DNA from: Boswellia sacra
Taxonomy: Eukaryota > Streptophyta > Magnoliopsida > Sapindales > Burseraceae
Assembly: GCA_013180625.2 (NCBI GenBank)
Contig: SNVD02013269.1
Location: forward strand, 248,001 to 312,000
Length of the DNA stretch: 64,000 nt
Reading direction: 5' to 3'
Made by a program: the position numbers and the translations under genes. The stretch's first letter is position 1; each line of letters opens with the position of its first letter. Positions 52,440 through 64,000 of this stretch are shown here, in pieces. The notes below the pieces were generated by a model. The model worked only from the letters and a program-made list of their open reading frames with translations, did not search any database and was not told where the DNA came from.

Positions 52440-54063
52440 TGTTATGCAAAATCCACAAATATGCAGTATCGAACAAGTAATATCATGATGAGTGAGTTAT
52501 CCTTCCCATTAGGATTGGTTATTAACTACTAAACTTAATCTAACTATGATTTTATTTGAATCATCAATGTGAATATCAAATTTAAAGGATTTAACTAACT
52601 AATTAACTGAACTAAATACTAAGCAAAGAGATAAGATTCAAACTAAATTGAGATAAAATCAATGGTGCTAAACTCTAGGGTATCAGGTTTCATTATGTTA
52701 TCCATTCTATTATTCAATCTAATTTAATTAATGTTCATCAATCTTGTTGCCAATCAATTTGTCTAAGGTATTTTTTATTCTTTTTTAAGCAATAACAATG
52801 TATAACTATAGAGAGAATCATATGTCTGTCTCATCTAACAACCTATAATTATTCTTTAAGCACAAGAAATCATATAAGGTTGCACAAATCACAATTATAT
52901 TTCTATCTCATGTGAGTTTATGATAAATCACTCAATGACTAATATAAATTAATTTCTCAGTCTAACTTATATCTCAAATCATGCAATAGTTGGGCAAACC
53001 ATCAAAAGCATTAAACATATGAATAACTTACTTGATGCCAACCAATTTCTCTAAGGTATTTGTTATTCTTTTTTAAGCAATAACAATGTATAATTATATA
53101 GAGAATCACATGTCTGTCTCATCTAACAATCTATAATTATTCTTTAAGCATAAAAAATCATATAAGGTTGCATAAATCACAATTATATTTCTATCTCATG
53201 TGAGTTTATTATAAATCACTCAAAGAGTAATATAAATTAGCTTCTCAGTCTAACTTATATCTCAAATCATGCAATAGTTGGGCAGACTATCACAAGCATT
53301 AAACATATGAATGACTTACTCAATAAGAAATTGAATAAACATTGATATATTGAATTAAAATAATAGAGTATCAAACTTGGCTACATTCTAAGCCTAGAAA
53401 AGAGATTTAGTTCAAAATGTAAAGAAAAATAACATAAGAAAATCGAGTATCATTAATAGATTACAAAGAAGGAAGGAAGACTTAGGGAACTTAAAGATTT
53501 CTTGAAGATTCTCCTTGAATTGTGCCTCCAAGGGCTGTACATTGCTTCCTTGCCTCCTAAGTACCTCTAACGACGCCTATGATACCTTAAAGAAGACCCA
53601 AACTCGTCTATTTATATTCTACAAAAGAAAGAAGTCGATTTTGAGTTGAAAGACAAATCCTGAAAATTTCCAGATTGGCTTTGCGCAAGTGCGAGCTACA
53701 ATGGCGCGGGGGCACCAACTTTCTGATTGTATGATACTCTCTTATTCTTGATCTCACGCCGTTGCACCATTTTGTATTGCACTGGAGCGCCAAGTCTCTG
53801 ATTTCGAATCTATTTTTCTGCATTTCGCACTGCTATGCCAACTACTTTGCGCAAGAGCGCCAACCTTCTGATTTGGAGATCTAGATTTTTCCTCTTTTGG
53901 TCTTATTTACTCCTAGTTTTTGATGTGCTTTATTAGGAATCAAATTCCATTCCAAGAAACTGCATTTAACTGAAATAACACATTATTTTCTCCTTATTTT
54001 ACTCAAAAACTAATCAAAAGTTAAATTTAAGTATATTAAATTAGTGAATAAAATTCACTAACA
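52440..54063 (-). repeat. 5' LTR of the Athila element (1624 bp)
   Basis: Homologous to 39498-40782 but longer, mainly because of an internal 288-bp tandem duplication and an extra stretch of about 50 bp near 53640-53690. Confidence 0.9.
52748..53322. repeat. 288-bp tandem duplication within the Athila 5' LTR
   Basis: TGCCAA at 52748 and at 53036 start two adjacent copies sharing AATTTCTCTAAGG-like and ATGTCTGTCTCATCTAACAA phrases. The left LTR has one copy. Confidence 0.85.
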
Positions 54064-54310
54064 TATACCAAGGGAAGTTGTAATCTATTGAGAATGGTCT
54101 TAACAAAAGGTAGTGAAGTGTAATTAGGTTTTAGGAAGTTGTTTAACTAGAGTTGAAGTTCTTGGAAGTAGTGTTAAGTTACAAAGAAATGTGAGTAAAA
54201 GAAAGGGGTTTTGTCTGCTATAAATCTAACGACTTAGTGAATTACAGTTTGACTATCTGCAGATATCCGAACCATATAAAAATTATTATATATTTTTACT
54301 TTTGTATGAG
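54064..54310. repeat. LTR-like fragment interrupted by the Athila element (right part)
   Basis: Continues the sequence interrupted at 39497, with leader-like TTGTAATCTATTGAGAATGG. No coding content. Confidence 0.3.
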
Positions 54311-54528
54311 TTACGATTTACTTAACTATATAGTGTTTATCTAACGTAATTGTACTTGTAACTTCTAAACTTACATTACATTATTATCGTTATTTTATAT
54401 TATAAATTTAAAGATGATAAGCTAAGGAGAAAGGGGCGATGGTGAAAACACGCGCCAAACAACGGAAGTAAAACAGATGGGAAAACTTTATCTGTTTTTA
54501 TTTCACGCCATACCTACAATTTTAACCT

Positions 54529-54738
54529 ATGCTGCAACACACCACTCCCTGCCACTTGCACCATGCAAGTATCTCCTGCATTACGCTTTACCAGATTCCT
54601 CCACACCCATCCCACACTTTCTCTCTTCTCTCCAAACGTTACTCACATAATTCCACCAACTATTATTCACATCACAACACTTACTACTTGTTGCTATTGC
54701 ACACGCAAGTACTTTTAAATTCCTGCCCTTTTGCTTAA
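54529..54738 (+). promoter_or_regulatory. Candidate upstream ORF in the MRS2 leader
   Basis: An ATG at 54529 opens a 69-codon frame rich in His, Ser, Thr and Leu that stops 23 bases before the MRS2 start. If transcription starts upstream of 54529 this would be an upstream ORF. The transcription start is unknown and the peptide matches nothing I recognise. Confidence 0.25.
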
Positions 54739-54761
54739 CTTATTGAGTACTGCTTTTTAAA

Positions 54762-57700
54762 ATGGGTCGAGAAGGCTTTATCGTTCCAGCACTACTAGAT
54801 CAAACGGCGTTAAAGAAGAAGACTACCGTTTCCAGGAGCTGGATTCTGCTCGACCACAAAGGACACAGCACTATACTTGATGTTGACAAGTACGTTATCA
54901 TGCGTCGAGTTCAGATTCACGCTAGAGATCTTCGGATTCTTGATCCTATGCTTTCCTATCCTTCTGCCATTCTCGGTCGAGAAAAAGTTATTGTTCTCAA
55001 TTTGGAGGTAATAAAACCTTCTCGGTTTCGCACGAAACGGTTTGTTTTGTACTCGGTTTCCAGAATATTCTGGTCGGTTAATTTTGCTTTTTTTTTTTCA
55101 GCATATTAAAGCAATCATTACAGCGGAGGAGGTACTGCCGGTGAACTTGCAGTTCTGAGTTTTTGTCAATTCAATTTGGTTTTTGAAGCTAAAGAGGATC
55201 TGTTTTGTTTTGAGTGAGTAGGTATTGCTTAGAGATCCAATGGATGACAATGTGATTCCAATTGTAGAGCAACTCCAAAGACGATTGGCGCCTGAGAATC
55301 CAACGAGCCAAGGGCAAGGAGGAGGAGAAGAAGAGGAGCATCCTGAGATGAGAAATGATTATGAGAGTGGTGAACAAAATGGTAACACAGCTCACTCAAT
55401 TACTTGTTCTTGCTTCGGTTTCACAGTCTGTGGTGCCAAGAATGAAGTTAAAGTTTTTTTGGTACGATTATGAAGTTTTTGGTTTTATTTTGGTTGCCTT
55501 GTCTTGTGCTCAATGTAGAATTTCCATTTGAATTTCGTGCATTAGAAGTTGCTCTAGAAGCCATTTGTAGTTTTCTTGATGCGCGTACCAGAGAATTGGA
55601 GACTGATACTTACCCTGCTCTAGATGAGTTGACCTCCAAGGTAAAGCTGTCACGCTTGCTTTAATTCCAATAGTTGGATTGACTGGTTATGTTGACACAA
55701 CTGCTAGCTTTGGCAAACTAAATGAAACATTCAGTTGGTTGTCAGTTAGTCTGATATAGTTATTAGTTGTCAATCTACGTTATATTTTACCTTCAATGTT
55801 TAATGTTATCAATCTGTTCTAGCGCTTAGGTAGCATTCTTTTTCTCTATTTACTAAAAGATGCAATTACAATATCATCTAGATTAGCAGTCGTAATCTGG
55901 ATCGGGTGCGGAAATTGAAAAGCGCAATGACAAGATTGACCAATCGGGTACAAAAGGTACGGTTAATTCTTCATATTTGCATGGAATCCGATATCTATAA
56001 CATTTGAGTGAGTTCCTGGTCTTTTGGGATTATATTCCCTTCTTTCTCCCATACGCTAGGTATAATTTTGCTCATATACAATCACATTATTTGCTTTAAG
56101 AGGTTAGCGAATGACTGTAATAGGATGGTTTGGTTCAAAGTCCTCTTGTCAATGCCCACTCACTGGATACGATTTTGCTGAAATGATGTTTACACTCCTG
56201 ACTAACAAAATTAGTCTTGTAAAATTGTTGCAATTATGCAGCTGTTAACAAATAATTGAAGAGAAAATAGGTTAAAAGAAGATTAAAAAAAAAGAAAAAA
56301 AGAAACAAAGGAGCTGATTGGAGTGGATCAGAGGATAGGTTCCATTATTTACTTCAATCAGTTACAAATGAGCACAATTGGTCACTTCAATAAAGCCGTA
56401 GTACTCTTCCCCTCAAACTTCCTATCTGGGAGATGAATTTATAAAGTGCCTGAGTGACAGCAGACCGTAGACATAGATTAAGAATAATATCCTGGTGTCT
56501 CTGATAGAGGGAACATATGGAAATGAAATGTGGTGGAATGAGAGAATGAGCAAAGGTGACACTGGGGAGCATCGCAAATGTCTTACAACTCTGGACAGAG
56601 GTTTTCTTAAAGGAATTAATAGTTTTTCTGTTCTGGCATGCCAAAAACTACCAGAGTGCAGGCCTGAAAGTAAACCTATCATATTTTTCTTCTGGTTTCT
56701 AAATTTGGTATTTTCTGTATGCATATGGGAAAACATATTGTTAAAATCGAACAGGTTAATGCCAGGGAGGACTATAAATGAAACGAAATTTCCCTCTAAC
56801 TTGGACTTAACCTTTCAAAACCTCTTGTTCCCAGGTTAGGGATGAACTCGAACAACTTCTAGATGATGATGACGATATGGCAGACCTTTACTTATCAAGG
56901 AAGTTGGCTGCGGCATCTTCACCTGTCAGTGGTTCTGGTCCTCCCAATTGGTTTCCTAACTCTCCGACTATAGGTTCAAAAATATCCAGAGCCAGTAGGG
57001 CAAGCGCATCAACAACTCATGAGGAGAATGACGTGGAGGAGCTTGAAATGCTACTTGAGGTTATAAACTTGATCTAATTGTCATAAAGCTTGTTTAACTA
57101 ACTCAAATCTGAGTTGGGGTGCTGGACTATTTTTGCAGGCTTATTTTATGCAAATTGATGGCACATTGAACAAGTTGGCCACGGTAAGCACGACTTCTCT
57201 TCTTATTATTAGCTTAGCGAGTAAATGAGGAAGAAGGGGAGTTATGCACAGGATTAGCTGGAACGTTGCCAAGATGGATTTCTGCACAAGAATTCTAATA
57301 TTTTATTTCTGAATCATGTTCAACTACTCATGTTCATCCTAATTATTCTTTTCTTACCAGTTGCGTGAATACATAGATGACACAGAGGATTATATAAATA
57401 TTCAGGTGAGTCATACAAATTGGCACAGCTATTTTGATTAAATGAGGTCATAATATTTCTATAAAGGGCTTTTGATAATTTGAGGACGGGATTCTATTAA
57501 TTCAACCATTATTTGGAAGTTCAGCTATATATATGGTTCCATCTAAGATCCTTATCCTATTTTGACACAAAATAAGTGTTTTAATATTCAATTTATTTCT
57601 TATTGCAGCTTGATAATCATCGGAATCAGCTAATTCAGGTGATGTTTGATTAAATCCTTTGCTATTGATGTTTATTACCTCCTCTCATTGTTCTAGCTTT

Positions 57701-58141
57701 TGCTAGAATTTTCTTAGATTAGTCCTCTGGACAAAGCAATTTTATTTTGCATCATCGTGATGGACATTTATCATGTGTCAGTTAGAGCTTTTCCTAAGTT
57801 CTGGGACTGTTTGCTTGTCTGTATATTCTTTGGTGGCTGCAATATTTGGCATGAACATTCCGTATACATGGAAGAATGACCATGGATATGTATTTAAATG
57901 GGTATGTATAATACATTTCATCATCAAGAGACAATAGTACCTTAAAATCGTAACCAAGGCATTTTGCCAAGGTCTTGACAAATTAACAAATGGCTTTAAT
58001 ATTTTTCCTTTTGTTTTTCTTTTTATAATGGTCTCTGAAATTTTTGAACTCTAGGTGGTGATCATCACGGGTATAGTTTGTGCATCCCTTTTCTCAATAA
58101 TAATCTTCTATGCTCGGCAGAAAGGTCTTGTTGGTTCTTGA
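54762..58141 (+). CDS. MRS2-7: Magnesium transporter, MRS2/CorA family, MRS2-7-like
   Basis: A two-span Mg2+ channel subunit of the CorA-MRS2-ALR1 superfamily, acting as a pentamer. Exons: 54762-55007, 55102-55131, 55222-55381, 55519-55640, 55882-55956, 56835-57059, 57139-57183, 57361-57405, 57609-57638, 57782-57901, 58055-58141; sum 1185 nt, 394 aa, close to Arabidopsis MRS2-7 (386). Blocks in order: [11 protein letters not shown] and [18 protein letters not shown] near the N-terminus, [20 protein letters not shown], the long helix [20 protein letters not shown], an acidic run [13 protein letters not shown], and [20 protein letters not shown]. The signature GMN is at 349-351 between span 1 (about 330-348) and span 2 (about 367-387). 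The N-terminus lacks an obvious plastid or mitochondrial presequence, so an endomembrane location is likely. The longest intron (878 bp) follows exon 5. Confidence 0.96.
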
Positions 58142-60657
58142 TATGAATAGAATGTGCTTGGAAATTACATGGAAAGCGTTTATTGGCTCTGGGGGAGAAA
58201 TTTATGCGACCAGATTATGAGTTAAAATGCCCAATATGAGGTAAACCATGTTAAGCTGCATTTATGATCATATGTTGTAGATAATACTGGGTGATGGGTC
58301 CTCTCAAATCCTCATGTAATTGGTCATCGATTGGGATTGGAACAGAAAGTTGGCGGATATCATTATGTTGGAATGCCTCTGTGGCTGCGAAGTTAGGTAA
58401 CTTGTCTCAGCCCTTAGGTACAACTAAATGTAAGAAATATAATTAGTTGTTGTGTATGAGAAGGGTTACTTTATATGATGTATCCTACACTACAGCATTT
58501 TATGATAAGAATGTTTGAATATGGTGAACTGCTGGGTCCGCTTCATTTTGTTTTTGTGAGGTAGTCCTGTTTCATTCACTTTGTCTGGAGCACGCCTCCA
58601 TCAATCGCTCCTATCTAATTTCACCATTTTATTTTTTAATGTCCCTCCTCCTGTAGAGTCGCGTTTCATTTTGATCCAAATGATTGCATGTGGGGTTTCT
58701 CAATTGGCTTGGTCCCAGATGATAAGGATGGTGCTACATATTTCTTTATTTTATTTGGATGTATTTTTCTTTTCATGGTACCAAGAACGTTTTCACATGT
58801 TTAATTGATTGTTTGTTTTTAAAAATTTTAATCGAATTAAGGAAACTAATTTTTTTGAATAAAATCATGTACATCTTGTAAATAATGTTGTTGTCACATC
58901 AAAGTATACTAAATGTTTTATGACATACAACCGATTAACTAGATATATGAGGTCTGCGGTGTTTACTTTTTGAGTTTGGGAAGGAACAATTTTCCATATG
59001 AAAGTAATAAAAACAGCATCGAATTCAGCATCGAATTCAGTATCACGGGTAATAAAAACAGCATCGAATTCAGTATCTTCAAGTGGCCACCTGGCAAAAG
59101 AAAAGTTGGTAGGCCTTTTTGACTTGCCGCATTTGTTACAACGTTTTTCAGATTGGCTTCTCCGCCGTATTGTGAACAGAATGTTAAAATGTAGCAATGT
59201 TTAGCATCTCTTCAGTCAACGAGAAATTTGCTAATTGCCCTTCTCTCATGTAGCTATGCTTAGTACTGACACATTATTGCTGCATGTTAAGTTTGCATTT
59301 ATAACATGAATCCCGCCTACATGGCATATCCAAGTCATGGTTAGGTTAGAAAATAGGAAGTGAAGCTGATCATGGAAAAGAAAGGAACCATGAAATTCAT
59401 TTCTTAAAACTAAAAAATCTACTCATATTACTTTGTCTTAAGATTTAGTATCAAATCCTTGAAACAATAAAAACATATAATTGTAAACTTTTCATTATGA
59501 TGAAAGTGCCTTTCGCAAATGGGGGACATCTCTTTAGCAAGTCGTTGAGAAGGTTAATGATTTGATGGATCGATATAATAGCCACGAAAAGACAACGAAT
59601 GCAATTTTGCATATTGAATGTGAAACCTTACTACTGTTTTAAATTGAGTATATGGAACTTAGAAGAGAGGGAAGGATTACAATTTACAAGGAACCAAAAA
59701 TCCTCTTGTCAAAAAGTGCAAGGCAATTAGTAAGTAATTGTGCGCTCTGAGCCTCCTTCACATTGGTTAAGTTATATTTTCTTTCTTCAAATGGAAGAAA
59801 GAAACATAGAAGGAAATAAATATAAAATTGCATTATCTCCTATTTAATCATTCATCATCATTTTTTCTTTTTGTTTTTTGTTTCCCATTTCTGTGTTTTG
59901 CTCCTTATCACATACAACTTATCGTGTTCAATATTTGGAAATAATATGGGTATTTAGTTAAGCTTATTAATCAATGCTTTAATACCAAAACAAATTCAAC
60001 TCTTTGCACGGTTTCAAGCATGAAGTCAAATTTCACCGATCAACAAAGTTCTTGAAGATGTACATGACCCACATTAAATTCTCCAATATTGCTAATATTT
60101 GTGCCTTTAATGGATGAATATACAAAAAAAAAACCAATATATCTAATCTTGGAATGGAAAACACGATTTTTATCATTAGATTTTCATTAAATGTGTAAAA
60201 ATAAATAAATTTGAGAGTTTTATTTATTTATACAAAAATTTTATCATAGTTTATCAATATTTTTGGTAAAAGAATTGAGAAATAATTATGCTTTCGAAGT
60301 GTTACTATGACAAGATCGCTAACTGCAACTACTTGCTAGCATGCACTTATGCATACATTAATACTGAAGCCCGCAAAACGCGCCGTCGCAGATACGGCAT
60401 CCTGTGCGCAGCTTAATAGGGAGTGCATCCACAGCGCATTATATCCTCACCAGGCCTGCCCAACTCTATTTAGCTGTTGAACTTGTCTTTAATTATTAAT
60501 AATATTATTATTATCAATATTTTAATTTTAATTTTCAACGAGAAATACTAATACAAATAAAAATAATATGATATGTAAATATTATATATGAAGCATCAGT
60601 AACACACATATAAAAACAAAGAAACTCTTGTTTCATGCTTTTCTCTTTCGACGAACA
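58142..60657. other. MRS2 3' region and intergenic sequence
   Basis: The first several hundred bases are the expected 3' untranslated region. The rest is AT-rich with short chance ORFs and the small direct repeat at 59004. The proximal end is the upstream region of the DRIP-type gene. No gene was recognised. Confidence 0.5.
59004..59073. repeat. Short direct repeat, 45-bp period
   Basis: GTAATAAAAACAGCATCGAA starts at 59004 and again at 59049. The first unit also holds a second adjacent copy of GCATCGAATTCAG. Local slippage or duplication is likely. Confidence 0.8.
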
Positions 60658-60658
60658 T

Positions 60659-60716
60659 CTCTCTCTCTCTCTCTCTCTCTCCCTCCCTCTCTCTCCCTCT
60701 CTCCCTCTATCTCTCT
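60659..60716. repeat. CT microsatellite upstream of the DRIP-type gene
   Basis: A pure CT run followed by CCCT-interrupted CT repeats, about 58 bp. CT-rich tracts are frequent in plant core promoters and leaders. It lies about 420-470 bp before the start codon. Confidence 0.85.
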
Positions 60717-61132
60717 TGATTGATTCAGATCCTCCATAACTTGCTTTTGTTCAAATCAACCAAAATCCCACGTCAATTCTCAGCAATCTCATCCCCTCAC
60801 CGCTTCACAGCATCACAAACTCCCTCTTCTCCTTGTGTCCAGATCATCACCAGCACGACCCACCGCTACAGGTCGCTCTTCTATTATTTAATGTTTGCTC
60901 TTCTTCATGGGGTAGCTGCATTAGTTCTTTGCTCTTACGGTTGTTGTTTTCTTTGTGGGTATTTCGGGCGCTTGCTGTGAGTTTAATGCAGCTGAACATG
61001 GGGGGGCGTTTGTGTGTTTATAAGTAAATGTCTTTGTGAACGTAAATCTTGCGGGAGCTTAGTTTGCGTCTCTTAACGTTGTAATGTGTATGAACATGCA
61101 GTGAGCGAATACGTTTGTTGAGAGTGAGAGAC

Positions 61133-63457
61133 ATGGCGAGCAATCTGGTGTTGAAAGTGAAGAGAGAGACGATTGCAGCATGCATGACTTGTCCTTTGTG
61201 TAATAAGCTCCTGAGAGACGCCACCACCATATCTGAGTGTCTCCATACGTGTAAGTCTTTCCACTTTTCTTGTCCTTCGATTTCTTTGTGCTTCTCGAGT
61301 GGTGTTGTCAAATTTTCTTAATTTTGGTTATCTTATTGCCGTTTTGCATCTGATCTTACGATCTGGGTTGATGTTATTTCGAGTCTTTTCTATTATGGGG
61401 TATATTCATACGGTTGGAGAAGGTGAATTCAAATGCTGGGCTGGCAGTAAAACAATCTCTTCTTTGGAAGCGAAGTATCCAGGAATTTGAGACTTCTATA
61501 TATTAATTTTCCATGTTACTTGTGATTTAAATATAAGAAATACGATGATTCTCTTCTTTAGCTTCGAAAGCCTAATTTTTGGTCCAAAGTTGAGCTATGG
61601 GAGCTTTAGTTGAATGAGTGATGATTGCAGTCAAATTTTTCTTACTTTAGACAATGAATGTTTAATGCGACTAAATGATTACAAGTAGACTAATAACTAT
61701 ACCGTCAGTGTTTTTTGGTTTGCGTAATTTTGGCAACCCTTTTACCTGAATGAATTTTTGCTGTGCATTTGGATGCATAATTTTTGTCATGATACTCTTT
61801 AAGTTATCGGATCAATAGAAAATCTCTAATTGATTTAACCTTTCGGAGATTTTTGCAGTTTGCAGAAAGTGCATATATACAAAAATTTCAGATGAAGAAT
61901 TGGAATGCTGTCCAGTCTGCGATATTCATCTGGGTTGTGTTCTGGAGAAATTGAGGTAGATCCTTCTGCTGACCCTATAGGTTGCCTCCACTCCGTCTCT
62001 CTCTTTCTCACACATGCACATTCAAGCGTGGTATTCACTTGCTTTTTGTATAATATGAATCTTGCTGACATGCTAAGCAATTGCTTCTCATTGATATTCT
62101 AAATTGTTATGGAAATTTCCCTGGTTTTTTATATAAGCCTCTGGATGCGTTTGCACATGTGCCTTTGTGTATGTATAATGGGGGAGGGACGAGGGTTTCT
62201 GAGCTGCATGACAGATGCGCATTGACTTTAACTGCACTTGGTCTTTGGCTCTCCAGAAATTCTTTAATCTATGTACCTTGCTGAGGCAACAGTAGAGTTC
62301 CGATTATTGAGCATGCATACACCTGAATTGTGTAGATTAATCCCACATTTGATTAAAGTTAAGTTTTTGTTAAGAAGTCCTTCTGCATTGATCAATCAGG
62401 CCAGACCACAATTTGCAAGATGTGAGGGCCAAGATCTTTCCTCTCAAAAGAAGAAAGGTGAAGGCACCCGAAGCTGTGCCTTCAGTTACATTACCGGTTA
62501 GAAGAAAGGAAAGGTCACTCTCATCATTGGTGGTCAGCGCACCTAGAGTTTCAGCGCAGACTACTATGACAAGGAGAAGGACAAATGCCGCAACCAGAAA
62601 GGCTGCTGCTTTACGAGGTTCAAGTCTTTCCATAGAGAAACCCCTTAAAAAAGAGGAAGACTCCCTGGAAGATCATCGGGATGGGGCAAGCTCACCTGAA
62701 ACTCTAAATAAGTTATCTCAGAACATAAGGCAGGTAAAGAACACAACATTATCTGTGCTTTCAGTGACTTTGATTCTGATAACTGAATATGGTTTGTACT
62801 TGCATGGTTTGCTTCAACTGGGTACCATGTTTCATGCTCACATACTTAACTGGTGCAGAGTTCTTCCTCTGCTCATCCTAGCCAATCCGTACCTAATAAA
62901 GAAAAGAAGAATGACGCTGGACAATGTGATGCAAAATCTGATCTCTGGAAACCTTTGAACTTTTTGGTGGAAGTTGCAAGTAGAACCAGGCCCTTCAAGT
63001 CTAATTTGCAAGGATCTGATGCTAAATTAGAACCTGCAAATGTTCCTGATGATCAAACTCAGTTGCATAAATCTAAAAGTAAGGACGACAAAAGCAAATC
63101 CAGAGTGGAGGATAAAACCAAGAGTGCTGACCCTATGTCTTCAGAAGCCGTGAATCCTAAAAAGTTGCGAAGAATTCGCCGAAAAACGGCATCTGCTTTT
63201 GGGGATTCAAATATTTCACCCCAGGCTGTGTTGGAAGCAACTGGTGCAAAGCATGAAAGAAGAAGAGGTCCAATTTGGTTTTCTCTAGTAGCTTCAGAAG
63301 AGCAGTGAGAATCAATTCAGCTTTGAAACTAGATAATTGGATATTTAATATAGTTGACATTTCTTTGATAACTATTCAATTACTAACTTCATTTCAGTGC
63401 TAACAGGGGAGGAGTTTCACCCTTGCCACAACTTCCTGTTAAATACTTACGAATACC
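61133..63457 (+). CDS. DRIP2: RING E3 ubiquitin ligase, DRIP1/DRIP2-like (3' end outside window)
   Basis: Related to the DREB2A-interacting proteins, nuclear C3HC4 E3 ligases that promote DREB2A turnover. Exons read: 61133-61250, 61859-61955, 62400-62733, 62859-63304, 63407-63457; the next exon lies beyond 64000. The ATG at 61133 gives MASNLVLKVKRE. RING ligands are Cys20, Cys23, Cys36, His38, Cys41, Cys44, Cys57 and Cys60. Then come LRPDHNLQDVRAKIFPLKRR and a Ser/Lys-rich middle with ERSLSSLVVSAPRVSAQ. LWKPLNFLVEVASRT, then WFSLVAS and LPQLPVKYLRI, are family blocks. The exon 4 donor at 63305 was preferred over reading on into a stop because it restores the WFSLVAS to LPQ continuity. The missing C-terminus should carry the ubiquitin-like fold. 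Confidence 0.92.
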
Positions 63458-64000
63458 GTGAGTGTCTCTTTGCTTTTTTGCATGCTTATAGGTGCCATAG
63501 GCTTATTTTATCACTGTTATCTTGTTCTTATCCTGGGTTGGTGGCATCAGCTTCATATTTTCAGTCCAAGGTCCATTAAGAATCCTTCTTGATAATATCA
63601 AGCACAATTTAGGTTGTTAAATATAAGTAGAGGAGACGATTTGAAATTGGTGATGGGGCGATTATTTTCTGCAATTTCTTTTAAGAAGTTTCCAACATAC
63701 TAATGAACTGGAGAATATTAATCTTTGGATGCCATAATAAGTCCTGATAGATGGGCATGGCATCTCTACAGTCACATACTAATAGTCACTAATCATTTTA
63801 ACTTCAATCTTCAAAGAAGTTTACTTTCTAACTGATCTCCTGTATTACTGTGCCATTTTGATTTATCGTGAGACGGTTAAAGTGCATGTCTTGGATCTAG
63901 TTGCTGAGAATCTATAACCCCAACTTTCATCTCTTCCAACATTACGACTCTCAATTCAGCTGCATGAATCTTTAAATTACTCTCACTAGGAATCATCTGT
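63458..64000 (+). other. Intron of the DRIP-type gene running off the window
   Basis: Begins with the donor GTGAGT after exon 5. No exon matching the expected family continuation was found before the window end, so this intron exceeds 540 bp. Confidence 0.6.

Larger units (their letters stand above)
39498..54063 (-). mobile_element. Athila-type Ty3/gypsy element, 14.6 kb, decayed
   Basis: Long direct repeats 39498-40782 and 52440-54063 are LTRs, TG to CA. On the minus strand the order is 5' LTR (right), tRNA-Asp primer site, gag, protease, reverse transcriptase, RNase H, integrase, a spacer, an extra ORF, non-coding repeats, a polypurine tract and the 3' LTR (left). An extra ORF after pol, a long 3' spacer and this primer type fit the Athila branch. 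Flanks TTAAC and TATAC match only 3 of 5, so target duplication is uncertain. Frameshifts across gag-pol make it non-autonomous. It contains a miniature hAT element (45360-46050) and probably a foreign LTR (about 40922-42540). Confidence 0.88.

Overview
This is a nuclear stretch from a flowering plant, most likely a eudicot. The genes are rich in short exons with GT-AG introns, they encode a plastid-targeted photosystem protein and other plant-specific families, and the intergenic space is AT-rich and full of plant retrotransposons and hAT, Mutator and Harbinger-type elements. I cannot name the species from sequence alone. No rRNA, tRNA or CRISPR array was recognised.

Layout. 1-9040 is a repeat region: a decayed copia reverse-transcriptase end, a gag-only copia element (879-4257) with matching 5-bp target duplications, a hAT-type miniature element (5761-6441), and two AT-rich terminal-inverted-repeat elements whose ends interlock (6881-9038). 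10565-27315 is a gene island with four genes, all on the minus strand: plastid glutathione reductase (10 exons), RNA polymerase III subunit RPC25/RPC8 (7 exons), photosystem II PsbW (2 exons) and a GAUT5/6-like galacturonosyltransferase (9 exons). 29860-38720 is a copia-type LTR element whose left LTR was hit by a 6.9-kb hAT transposon. That transposon carries a Mutator-type miniature element, which in turn carries a hAT miniature element. The sister LTR still shows the empty target site. 39498-54063 is a 14.6-kb Athila-type gypsy element on the minus strand with unequal LTRs, a tRNA-Asp primer site, decayed gag-pol, and an extra ORF downstream of pol. 54762-63457 holds two plus-strand genes: an MRS2/CorA magnesium transporter close to MRS2-7 (11 exons) and a DRIP-type RING E3 ligase that runs off the right edge.

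The genes do not form an operon and are regulated separately. Two concern plastid function (glutathione reductase in redox defence, PsbW in photosystem II dimer stability). GAUT acts in Golgi pectin synthesis, RPC25 in Pol III initiation, MRS2 in Mg2+ transport and DRIP in stress-response ubiquitination. All exon boundaries were read by hand from GT-AG signals, reading-frame continuity and remembered family alignments. Each gene closes to a multiple of three. No search tool was used.

I did not find a convincing new biological system. The most informative observations are the four-level nested transposon stack with its preserved empty site, the interlocked inverted-repeat pair, and a 19-residue tandem duplication in the GAUT stem.
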